This document shows, piece by piece, positions 1 to 6,600 of a DNA stretch of 6,690 nt. The position numbers and the translations under genes are program-made. Every line of letters starts with the position of its first letter. Positions within the stretch are counted from its first letter, which is position 1. Location: contig DADO01000134.1 of the NCBI GenBank assembly GCA_002509325.1, forward strand, positions 1-6,690, read 5' to 3'. The notes below the pieces were generated by a model, which saw only the letters and a list, made by a program, of their open reading frames with translations, ran no database searches and was not told where the DNA came from. This DNA is from Methanosarcina sp. UBA402 (GTDB taxonomy: Archaea > Halobacteriota > Methanosarcinia > Methanosarcinales > Methanosarcinaceae).

Positions 1-560
1 ATGATATTGAATTGCTTTTCTCGGTTCATCAAGAGCACGATATGCGCCCCCAAAATATCCAAGATATCTTCCTTCTCCGCGTCTGTTCCCTATTTCTTGA
101 GAAATATTCAGTGCCTGTTCACAATATTCTATTATTTTCCTTGGTTCGCCCAGGTGACTGTATACTGACCCCAAATATCCAAGGTATCTTCCTTCTCCAC
201 GCCTATCTCTGACTTCTCTGGAAATATTCAGCGCTTGTTCACAATATTCTATTGTTTTCCTCGGCTCGCCCTGATGACTATATGCTACCCCCAAATATCC
301 AAGGTGTCTTCCTTCTCCACGCCTATCTCTGATTTCTCTGGAAATATTCAGTGCCTGTTCACAATATTCTATTGTTTTCCTTGGTTCACCCAGATAACCG
401 TATGCTAGCCCTAGATTCCCAAGGTGTCTTCCTTCTCCTCGCCTATCTCCGGTTTCTCTCGCAATTTTGAGAGCCTGCTTATGATAATCTATTGCTTTTC
501 TTGGCTCACCCAGAACACTGTATGCTAATCCCAGATTTCCAAGGACTAACCCATGAGTAT
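1..560 (-). repeat. 120-bp tandem repeat array encoding TPRs in the NB-ARC gene
   Basis: Units of 120 bases repeat with markers at about 51, 171, 291, 411 and 531. Two neighbouring units (181-300 and 301-420) match at roughly 88% by eye. Three consecutive units share an unusual Tyr-to-Cys change in the helix (IEYCEQALNIS), which points to recent unit duplication or conversion. The array continues beyond the left edge. Confidence 0.8.
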
Positions 561-2343
561 TTCTACAACTCAGGAGCATTTCAGTTCCGAAATGGTTTTT
601 CGGTAACAGTCTTTCATAGATTTTGATTAATGTCGTGTAGTTTCCCCATAAAGAAAGGTAGTCCTCCAGATTAAAGATAAGTTCTGCAGCTGAATCATAT
701 AAGATAAGTTCTGCAGCTGAATCATATTTTTCTGCAACGCAGGCATGGTGGTAAGCTTCGAGTACTGGCTGAAGGTCCTCTTTTTTCGTGGGTTTTTTTG
801 GAAGGGACAAAGATTTGTAATAATTATAAGCAATTAAATGGACTTCTTTTTTGTTTTCCAGGTCGTCATAGGCAAATTCCTTAACTAAAGGATGCAACCA
901 GTAACTACCATTGTGGTCAGTTTCGAGAAGAGACTTGTCAATTAGCTTCTCAACAGCGTTTATTGGAGTGTTTTCCGTATACATCTCCTTTAGCCCTTTT
1001 ATATCTACAGGCTTACGATAGACCGAAATGCGTTCAAGTAGCTCTTTTTCGTCCCCGGCCAATTTTTCGAATAGTCTTCTTGCCTTTTTTATAGTATCCT
1101 CTTTTCGTTCCTGGTATATGCTAAGGTCTTTAAGAGTGTCTGCTACTCCAAATTTTTTTACTAGCTCCACAAGTAGCTTCAGGGCAAGGGGATGACCATC
1201 CACGCCTGTAGCTAGTTCTTCCAGCTTTTTGGGCTCGACTTTATCGAGTCCGTTGCTGGAAAGATAATTAACTGCAGAATCCGTTCGCAAACCATTGAGG
1301 TGCTGCTTTTCTTCGCCCTCAACTACATCAAGAAGACTTTCCCCATTTTCGAGTATGGGAGAAATCCGGCTTGTTATAATGATTTTTGCATTGTGGGTGT
1401 TGTATTGGAGAGAAGAAAAAAGAAGCTCGATTCCTTTACTATTGAATCTTGTATCTTCCATTACGGTACTCAGATCATCGAAAATGAGCCAGATCTCACT
1501 TCTTTTCTGCAGTTCGTCGGTGAGTTTGTCAACATCAGTTTTTCCGGGTTCCCTTTCTTCGGCTTTGAATGCTGCAATTTCAGGGGCATTCATGTAGGCG
1601 GCGAGTTTTTCAAGGATATCACCAAGTTTTGCATCCTGGTTTTCATAAAAACAGAACCAGAAAGGTTCAGGAACGTTTATAGGTCTGAGATCTACCAGAG
1701 CTCTTGCTAGAGTGGACTTGCCAACGCCGCCGACTCCGCTGAGAAGTAAAATCCGATGATTTTCAAGGTATCTGAGGGCTTTTTTTAGCTCTTCAGCTCG
1801 GTTTTCCGTAACAAATTGCTTTAACCTTTCAGGATAATCGAAAAGCGTTGAAGGATTATAACGGCTCAGAATTTCCTGATTTGTCGCTTCTTTTCTTCTC
1901 TGGTCAAGATATTCAATGATTTTGATGTATTCATCGCCGGAAGGGGTTTCGAAATTGAAAAAGTTATTGTAGTTTCCTACTGCGAGTTGATCAATATTCT
2001 CGACATTCAAATTTATAATAGTTTCAATTTTTTTAACAAGGTCTGGATTTTCTCTTAGCAGTTTTAGGATTTCCTGCTGAAGCTCTTCCTTTGCTTTTGG
2101 GTCTTCGGAGTTTTCGGAAACTTTTGTAAAGGCTTTTTTGAAGGATGCGCCCATATTAGGGCAGATTTTCTCCAGCAGAGCCTGTGCCTTTCTTCCGCTT
2201 GCAGAACCAAGTTTTTCAAAGGTTTTTTCGTAGAGCATATTCTCAAGGACATCTTTGCCTTTGTTGGCTACAGGTATTCCTGCAACACAAAGATCAGACA
2301 AGGCAGAAACGAGACTATTTGTTAATAAAGCGGCTAAATCCAT
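1..2343 (-). CDS. NB-ARC/STAND ATPase with C-terminal TPR array (partial, runs off the left edge)
   Basis: The frame is open from the ATG at 2341-2343 to the window edge: 781 codons and no stop, so the C-terminus is missing. Residues 1-115 are probably helical and match no domain I know. Residues 118-131 are an Asn/Phe-rich stretch (QLAVGNYNNFFNF). The ATPase core follows: Walker A GVGGVGKS at 203-210, Walker B IWLIFDDLS at 284-292, a TSR sensor motif at 324-326, and the NB-ARC GHPLAL motif at 383-388. A winged-helix part ends near LHPLVKEFA (H484, in the MHD position). A helical linker leads to 40-residue TPRs from about residue 595; five are visible, the last incomplete. Proteins of this design act as cytoplasmic ligand-sensing ATP switches that oligomerise (family knowledge). 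The N-terminal region is where an effector or adaptor would sit; its function is unknown. The start is backed by GGAGGAG just upstream. Confidence 0.93.
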   Translation of the reverse strand, partial: MDLAALLTNSLVSALSDLCVAGIPVANKGKDVLENMLYEKTFEKLGSASGRKAQALLEKICPNMGASFKKAFTKVSENSEDPKAKEELQQEILKLLRENPDLVKKIETIINLNVENIDQLAVGNYNNFFNFETPSGDEYIKIIEYLDQRRKEATNQEILSRYNPSTLFDYPERLKQFVTENRAEELKKALRYLENHRILLLSGVGGVGKSTLARALVDLRPINVPEPFWFCFYENQDAKLGDILEKLAAYMNAPEIAAFKAEEREPGKTDVDKLTDELQKRSEIWLIFDDLSTVMEDTRFNSKGIELLFSSLQYNTHNAKIIITSRISPILENGESLLDVVEGEEKQHLNGLRTDSAVNYLSSNGLDKVEPKKLEELATGVDGHPLALKLLVELVKKFGVADTLKDLSIYQERKEDTIKKARRLFEKLAGDEKELLERISVYRKPVDIKGLKEMYTENTPINAVEKLIDKSLLETDHNGSYWLHPLVKEFAYDDLENKKEVHLIAYNYYKSLSLPKKPTKKEDLQPVLEAYHHACVAEKYDSAAELILYDSAAELIFNLEDYLSLWGNYTTLIKIYERLLPKNHFGTEMLLSCRNTHGLVLGNLGLAYSVLGEPRKAIDYHKQALKIARETGDRRGEGRHLGNLGLAYGYLGEPRKTIEYCEQALNISREIRDRRGEGRHLGYLGVAYSHQGEPRKTIEYCEQALNISREVRDRRGEGRYLGYLGSVYSHLGEPRKIIEYCEQALNISQEIGNRRGEGRYLGYFGGAYRALDEPRKAIQYH
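674..727 (-). repeat. Perfect 27-bp tandem duplication inside the NB-ARC/TPR gene
   Basis: Bases 674-700 and 701-727 are identical. The duplication is in frame and gives two copies of a nine-residue helix segment, YDSAAELIL (540-548) and YDSAAELIF (549-557), in the linker between the winged helix and the TPRs. Perfect identity implies a recent event. Confidence 0.9.
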
Positions 2344-2346
2344 AAA

Positions 2347-2353
2347 CTCCTCC
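2347..2353 (-). promoter_or_regulatory. Ribosome binding site of the NB-ARC/TPR gene
   Basis: The minus strand reads GGAGGAG-TTT-ATG, a near-perfect Shine-Dalgarno sequence. It fixes the start of the left gene at 2343. Confidence 0.8.
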
Positions 2354-2378
2354 AATTCTTTTTAGATATCAGAGGTCA

Positions 2379-2390
2379 TTATAATAAATT
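2379..2390 (-). promoter_or_regulatory. Probable archaeal TATA box of the NB-ARC/TPR gene
   Basis: The minus strand reads AAAATTTATTATAATG, a TATA-like box preceded by an A-rich BRE-like stretch. Transcription starting about 25 bases downstream would begin near 2358, giving a leader of about 15 bases that just contains the ribosome binding site. A second AT-rich candidate (TTTAAAATAA) lies at about 2394-2403, so the exact box is uncertain. Confidence 0.45.
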
Positions 2391-2494
2391 TTGTTATTTT
2401 AAATTATCAATAAAAAAATTTCATAGGTTTTAACTTTTTTCAGGGCTCTGTTTGATAAAATTCTGGATTTTCAGCTTTCTTGTAGACTACACGG

Positions 2495-2756
2495 AAAAGG
2501 CCGCTCTCTTTTGTCGAGCGTGAAGTTGCCCGGGGTCCTGAAAAGCAGTACTCATAACAAGCTGCTGTTTGAAATAAATCAAAATTTGGTTTAACGGGCG
2601 CAAAAAAGTTAAAGCAAAAATTCATTGATTAGGTAGTCTGACCTGAAAAGTCACTATTTCTTCGTTTTCCGATTATGGCGGGTTTCAGATTTGTATCTTT
2701 CCCAGGCAGCATCCCGTTTGCGAAGCAAATGGCTTTTCTCATGAAATTAAAAAAAG
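2495..2756. repeat. Dispersed intergenic repeat, copy A
   Basis: This fills most of the 419-base gap between the left and middle genes. It is clearly homologous, in the same orientation, to 6303-6513. By eye the first 105 bases (GCCGCTCTC to GGTTTAACG) match at roughly 80% with one or two gaps. A second conserved block runs from ATCTTTCCC to ATTAAAAAAAGA (about 2694-2756). Between them copy A carries about 50 bases absent from copy B. Both copies hold two short stem-loops with conserved stems and different loops: CGCTC/GAGCG (2502-2506 with 2516-2520) and TTTGC/GCAAA (2717-2721 with 2725-2729). The similarity may begin as early as 2450. A 61-codon minus-strand frame across it (2440-2625) is broken by stops and shifts in copy B, so the repeat is probably non-coding. 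Confidence 0.75.
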
Positions 2757-2762
2757 ACAAAA
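2747..2762 (-). terminator. T-rich terminator after the iSTAND/TPR gene
   Basis: Directly after the TGA of the middle gene the minus strand reads TTTTGTCTTTTTTTAA. Oligo-T runs are enough for termination in archaea. A small hairpin (TTTGC/GCAAA at 2717-2729) lies just beyond the run, not before it, so this is not a bacterial-type terminator. Confidence 0.45.
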
Positions 2763-4754
2763 TCAGTCATCAGCCTCTTCAAGTTCCTTCAATTTCTGCT
2801 CGCAAAAGCTAACTATCCTCGGATCTTCAATCGCTTCTCCTATTGCGAGGGATTCCTTAAAAAATTCAATTGCTTTTCTGGGTTCGCCAAGATCACTATA
2901 TGCGTTCCCCAGATTTCCAAGGTGATTTCCTTCTCTGCGCCTGTCCCCGATTTCTCTTGAAATTTTAAGAGCTTGTTCGTAATATTCAATTGCTATTTTT
3001 TGCTCTCCCAAATTACAATATGCAGTACCTAAACCTCCAAGATCTGCACTTTCTCCCTGCCTATCCCCTATTTCTCTAGCGATTTTCAGCGCTTGTTTAT
3101 AATATTCAATTGCTTTCCTTAGCTCTCCCATATCTATGTATGCATTCCCAAGATTTCCAAGATTTATACTTTTTCCTCGCCTGTCTCCTATTTCTCTAGC
3201 AATTTTCAGCGCCTGTTCATAATATTCGATTGCTTTTTTTGTTTCTCCCAGATTACGGTATGCTAATCCAAGATTTCCAAGATCTATACTTTCTCCCCGC
3301 TTGTCTCCTATTTCTCTGGCGATTTTTAGTGTTTGTTCATAATATTCAATTGTTTTTTCTGGCTCGCCCAGATCATTGTAGGCTAATCCCAAACTTCCAA
3401 GGTCCGCACTTTCTCCTCGTTTATCTCCTATATCTCTAGCGATTTTCAGTGCCTGTCTATAATATTCAATGGCTTTTCTTGGCTCTCCCAAACTACGGTA
3501 TACACTCCCTAGATTTCCAAGGTCTGCACTTTCTCCTCGCTTATCCCCGATTTCTTTAGCAATTTTCATTGCTGGATCAAAATATTCAATTGCTTTTCTT
3601 AACTCTCCCAAGTAACGGTATGCATTCCCCAGATTTCCAAGATTTCTACCTTCCCCCCGCTTATCTCCTATTTCTTTTGCAATTTTCAGTGCCTGTTCAT
3701 AAAATTCAATTGCTTTTCTTAACTCTCCCAAGTAACGGTATGCATTCCCCAGATTTCCAAGGCGATTTTCTTCTCCGCGCCTGTCTCCTATTTCTCTTGC
3801 AATTTTCAGCGACTGTTCATAGTATTCAATCGCTTTTCTTACATCGCCAAGTTGTGCATAGATTACGCCAAAGTTTTTTAGGATAAATCCTTCCTCTTTC
3901 TTGTTTCCGATCTCTTTAATAATAATAAGAGCCTGCTCTGAATATTTGAGAGCCTTTTTCAAATCTCCAAGCTGGTAGTATGTTATGCCTAGATTACTGT
4001 ATATGGAAATTTTTAGGTTTTTATTTTCAAACGTGGATAATATTGATGCTGCAGTTTCAAGATATTTCATAGCTTCTTTTGAATAGCCCATAAATAGTTG
4101 AATCATTCCGAGATTGTAATTCCAGTAAGCAAATTTATAAGGATCTTTCAATTCGTTGTCTTCAAATTCTATAATTAAATTTTTGTAATAATCAACAAGT
4201 TCTTCAAGTCCTTTTTTGTCCTGATCATCAAAATCCTCAAATTCGAAAATTGGACTGGAAGTTAATTCTCTTTTTATATCAAATTCAAAAACCGTGGTTC
4301 TCCATGAGAAAAAATCCTGTGCATCCTCAAGGATTAAATTGAGCGACGCGCTGTTTATCCAGATAAGTATCGGGTGTTTGATTTCCAGAAACTTTTCTCG
4401 CATCATATTCAGCAGAAGCAAGGCTTCTGATTTCCCGTTAATGTTTTTCTTTTTTACTGCGCAGTCGAGCCCAAATACAAAAAACGCAATTTTTTTATTT
4501 TCACTAAGTTTTGAATTGTACGAATTGGATTTTGTTATTTCCTCTAAAAGCTGAAAGAGATTTGTGGATTCTTCATTCATTTCAATGTTGTAAACATGAA
4601 TTCTACTATGTATCCGCTCAATAATTTCCTTGTAGATTGCATCACATAAGATGGGCTCATTACAGCGCACAAATGCAATTGTACAGTCTTCAGAGAGGTC
4701 AAGGAGTGTAATTATCTCTTCAACTTTCATAAAATGAGAGGGTTCCATTTCCAT
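2763..4754 (-). CDS. Degenerate STAND (iSTAND-type) domain with about eleven TPRs
   Basis: This is an intact protein of 663 residues from the ATG at 4754; the frame also allows an ATG at 4796 (677 residues). I prefer 4754 because AAGGGT precedes it at normal spacing, while 4796 has no ribosome binding site. Numbering from 4754, residues about 10-160 show the iSTAND pattern I know from cyanobacterial and methanosarcinal TPR proteins: AFVRCNEPIL where a P-loop would be (27-36), FVFGLD at the Walker B position (92-97), LNMMREKF (115-122), and the hallmark DFFSWRTTVFEFD (147-159). No GxxxxGK[ST] exists, so ATP hydrolysis is unlikely. About eleven 40-residue TPRs fill roughly 210-650, followed by a short acidic tail. 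Its likely role is a cytoplasmic sensor or scaffold that binds a peptide or partner through the TPRs and signals with the ATPase encoded just upstream. The ligand is unknown. Confidence 0.9.
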   Translation of the reverse strand: MEMEPSHFMKVEEIITLLDLSEDCTIAFVRCNEPILCDAIYKEIIERIHSRIHVYNIEMNEESTNLFQLLEEITKSNSYNSKLSENKKIAFFVFGLDCAVKKKNINGKSEALLLLNMMREKFLEIKHPILIWINSASLNLILEDAQDFFSWRTTVFEFDIKRELTSSPIFEFEDFDDQDKKGLEELVDYYKNLIIEFEDNELKDPYKFAYWNYNLGMIQLFMGYSKEAMKYLETAASILSTFENKNLKISIYSNLGITYYQLGDLKKALKYSEQALIIIKEIGNKKEEGFILKNFGVIYAQLGDVRKAIEYYEQSLKIAREIGDRRGEENRLGNLGNAYRYLGELRKAIEFYEQALKIAKEIGDKRGEGRNLGNLGNAYRYLGELRKAIEYFDPAMKIAKEIGDKRGESADLGNLGSVYRSLGEPRKAIEYYRQALKIARDIGDKRGESADLGSLGLAYNDLGEPEKTIEYYEQTLKIAREIGDKRGESIDLGNLGLAYRNLGETKKAIEYYEQALKIAREIGDRRGKSINLGNLGNAYIDMGELRKAIEYYKQALKIAREIGDRQGESADLGGLGTAYCNLGEQKIAIEYYEQALKISREIGDRRREGNHLGNLGNAYSDLGEPRKAIEFFKESLAIGEAIEDPRIVSFCEQKLKELEEADD
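2870..3990 (-). repeat. 120-bp tandem repeat array encoding TPRs
   Basis: Units of exactly 120 bases (40 codons) repeat about nine times, easily tracked by the + strand marker CCAAGATTTCC and its variants (for example near 3627, 3747 and 3267). Each unit encodes the pattern LGNLGxAYxxLGExxKAIEYYEQALKIAREIGDRRGE with few changes. The units nearest the N-terminus (about 3860-4100) are more diverged. The left gene carries the same kind of unit. Confidence 0.85.
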
Positions 4755-4808
4755 ATTTTTACCCTTTAGGCTCCCAGATAAAATAATTTTAAGCATTGTT
4801 TGACGACG

Positions 4809-4823
4809 TTTTTTAATTAAACC
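4809..4823 (-). promoter_or_regulatory. Possible internal promoter before the iSTAND/TPR gene
   Basis: The minus strand reads GGTTTAATTAAAAAACG, a weak TATA-like box. Transcription about 25 bases on would start near 4790, downstream of the ATG at 4796 and about 36 bases before the ATG at 4754. The alternative is co-transcription with the ATPase gene, whose stop lies only about 110 bases upstream of 4754. Confidence 0.25.
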
Positions 4824-4874
4824 TTCTAATTCATTTTATTTTTCTGGACCTTCTACTTCATGTTATTTTTCTGG
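4821..4874. repeat. 27-bp tandem duplication over the ATPase stop codon
   Basis: Bases 4821-4847 and 4848-4874 match at 25 of 27 positions. The right-hand copy contains the last three codons (PEK) and the TAA of the ATPase gene. The left-hand copy repeats PEK-TAA in the same frame just downstream. The duplication therefore lengthened the spacer between the two genes without altering either protein. Confidence 0.85.
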
Positions 4875-6124
4875 AAGAAGATTTTTCTCTTCAAGAATCG
4901 ACCTGACAATTGGATTAACATCACACCAGCTTCTTCCATTCTTATATTCGAGCACGCTGAGATTATGAAGCAGGCCAACAAGTTTCTCATCTCTTCTTAT
5001 GTCCTTAGTTTCATATATATTCAAAAGTACTTCATAATCTTCATCACTCAACTGTGCCTGATATGAGTTTTTGAGTCCATTTATTACTTCTACGGCAATA
5101 TCTTTATCTATCAACGTTTTTCTTCTAGCTATGGCTCGTACTGCCGAATCCCTAATTATTCTTATAAACTCCCTGATAACACCTCCACTCATATCAATAA
5201 TGTATTCAAGGGCTTCGGGAGTAAACAGGTCAGTAGAAACTCTTTTTGCTACAATTTGCTTCATGAAAGTTCTACCGTTCGTTTCCTTTACATTTCCATC
5301 CTTTTCATGAACCTTGATATTTGGATAGATTATATCTTCGCTAAAATTCATTTTTATCTGGGTGAATTTGTTCGAGCTTCGGAGAGAAATAGGGAATGTA
5401 TAAATAATCTTGCATAATGGTTGAGTTAGCTGGGTGCTATGACAGTAGAATAAATCCAATGCTTTTTCGTAATCACATTTTTCAAGATTATCAATTATGA
5501 CAAGCACTTGCCTTCTACTTAGTTCTATTTCAGCAATTATATCATTTATAAGATTAATCAATTCCGAAACACGTGGTTGAATCTCTTCCCTAATTTCTTG
5601 TCTGGTAGTTGTTTCACTTTTCATCCGTGCCAGTAGTTCAACAAAATAGGCAGATAAATTAAAGCCTGCACCTGCTACCACCTTATCTTCAGATACCTCT
5701 GTTTTTGTTATGGATTTTCCCCATCTTTTTGTTCTTTCAACCAGTGAAGGGCTTATATCGCATTCTGCCTGACACTTTTCCATTATTTTTGTAAGTATTG
5801 AAAACAAGACATCAGTGTAATTTATATCATTATTATCCAGAAGGTCGAGAACACTAAAGTGAACAATAAAAAATTATCTCCCATTTCTCTATTCAGGTAT
5901 GAAACAAGACGGTTTAATGCTGTTGTTTTGCCTGATCCTCTATGGCCGGTAAAAAGAAGTTTAATTGGTTCGTGAGTTTCAAGACTAAGCTCAAGGCGAG
6001 TTTTTAGATCTTCAATATTTATTTCGTTCTGGTCTATTTCTACATAATATTTTTCCAAATCGTCATTTTGAAGAGCTTTATTTGGATTAAATAGATGGTA
6101 GATTTGTTTCAAGTCTCCGGCCAT
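4863..6124 (-). pseudogene. P-loop ATPase (STAND/AAA-type) with C-terminal winged helix, broken by a single-base frameshift
   Basis: Two frames belong to one gene: 5822-6124 (100 residues, Walker A GHRGSGKT at 60-67) and 4863-about 5870 in the next frame (first usable start TTG at 5807). Adding one T to the minus-strand T6 run (5868-5873) restores a 420-residue protein, reading DNFFIVHFSVLDLLD across the join as this family does. In the restored numbering Walker B is VLVIIDNLEK at 207-216, a sensor strand IIYTFPIS is near 240, SGGVIREFIRIIRDS (sensor-2-like) is at 313-327, and a winged-helix-like region spans about 356-420. The N-terminal pattern (FNP near 12-14, then YVEI before the P-loop) fits cyanobacterial and archaeal ATPases often found with TPR or iSTAND partners, as I recall. 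It would be the energy-using partner of the gene downstream. The break is either a real mutation or a homopolymer sequencing error; I cannot tell which. The ATG at 6124 is preceded by GGAAG. Confidence 0.82.
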
Positions 6125-6182
6125 TATTGTACTTCCTTTTTAGAAATTTAGGTTGTTTCAGCATTAAGAGTATGTTATGAAC

Positions 6183-6198
6183 GATATATAACCTTTCG
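6183..6198 (-). promoter_or_regulatory. Archaeal BRE/TATA promoter of the ATPase gene
   Basis: The minus strand reads TCGAAAGGTTATATATC, a purine-rich BRE joined to a strong TATA box (6184-6191). The predicted transcription start is near 6160, giving a leader of about 36 bases that contains the GGAAG ribosome binding site before the ATG at 6124. This is the clearest promoter in the window and would drive the ATPase gene and probably the iSTAND/TPR gene behind it. Confidence 0.65.
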
Positions 6199-6302
6199 AA
6201 TATAATGATTTTCTTGATGGTTCAATTTTTGTTTTGCAGACGATTTAGCTTTAAAACAATTTAAGAAGTTGTTGGATAAATTGCTTTTTTGCAGATTTCA
6301 TG

Positions 6303-6513
6303 AAAAAGCCGCTCTCCTGCGTCGAGCGTGGAGTTTCCCGGGGTTCTAAAAAACAATATTCTCAACCCGGCTCCTGTTTGAAGAATAAATTGAAATTTGG
6401 TTTAACGGATTCAAAAAAAAGTCAAAGGAAATTATGAGTTTCCACTTGCATCTTTCCCCGGCAGCAGTTCCTATTTGCTTTGCAAACAACTTCATTATAA
6501 AATTAAAAAAAGA
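6303..6513. repeat. Dispersed intergenic repeat, copy B
   Basis: This is homologous to copy A in the same orientation. It has the same two stem-loops with changed loops: CGCTC/GAGCG (6310-6314 with 6324-6328; loop TCCTGCGTC against TCTTTTGTC in A) and TTTGC/GCAAA (6474-6478 with 6482-6486; loop TTT against GAA in A). It lacks about 50 internal bases of copy A. The match ends at ATTAAAAAAAGA (6513), next to the presumed IS end. It lies between the ATPase promoter and the transposase. No gene is visible in 6125-6600. Confidence 0.75.
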
Positions 6514-6525
6514 GTAACTATTCAA

Positions 6526-6574
6526 GTAGCCTTTTGAAGGCTGCCCAATTTTCCTCGTTCCAAGGAAAAATTGG
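6526..6574 (+). other. Two adjacent inverted repeats before the transposase
   Basis: The first is AGCCTT-TTG-AAGGCT (6528-6542), extendable by a T-G and a G-C pair to 6526-6544. The second is CCAATTTTCC (6545-6554) against GGAAAAATTGG (6564-6574), perfect except for one extra A, with a nine-base loop. They abut each other and lead into the TATA box. They could be transposase-binding or regulatory sites, or a block to read-in transcription. Confidence 0.5.
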
Positions 6575-6582
6575 ATATAAAA
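6575..6582 (+). promoter_or_regulatory. TATA box of the transposase gene, probably leaderless
   Basis: ATATAAAA follows a GGAAAAATTGG stretch that can serve as BRE. The start expected about 25 bases downstream falls at about 6602, essentially on the GTG at 6601. With no ribosome binding site visible, a leaderless transcript is likely. Confidence 0.5.
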
Positions 6583-6600
6583 TGACTTGATTTTTCATTT

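Noticed and set aside
627..833. A 68-codon minus-strand frame inside the NB-ARC gene
   Set aside because: It is an out-of-frame reading over the linker and the 27-bp duplication; the continuous 781-codon frame explains the region.
1295..1710. Two overlapping plus-strand open frames of 100 and 136 codons
   Set aside because: They lie antisense to the Walker A-Walker B part of the NB-ARC gene, whose frame is clearly real. Their composition is that of a shadow frame and they have no ribosome binding site or recognisable motif.
2440..2625. A 61-codon minus-strand frame in the intergenic repeat (starts MNFCFNFF)
   Set aside because: In repeat copy B the corresponding stretch carries stops and a frame change, so the protein is not conserved while the stem-loops are. 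No ribosome binding site precedes it.
3230..3886. Plus-strand open frames with a repeated Leu/Phe-rich pattern opposite the TPR array
   Set aside because: They are the antisense reading of the 120-bp TPR units and inherit their periodicity.
2870..3990. Regularly spaced repeats that could suggest a CRISPR array
   Set aside because: The units are contiguous 120-base coding units without unique spacers, and they translate into canonical TPRs.
4754..4865. Readthrough fusion of the ATPase and the iSTAND/TPR protein, which share a frame
   Set aside because: Two in-frame TAA codons (4863-4865 and 4836-4838) separate them. Neither is TAG, so pyrrolysine decoding cannot explain readthrough. The shared frame is probably chance.
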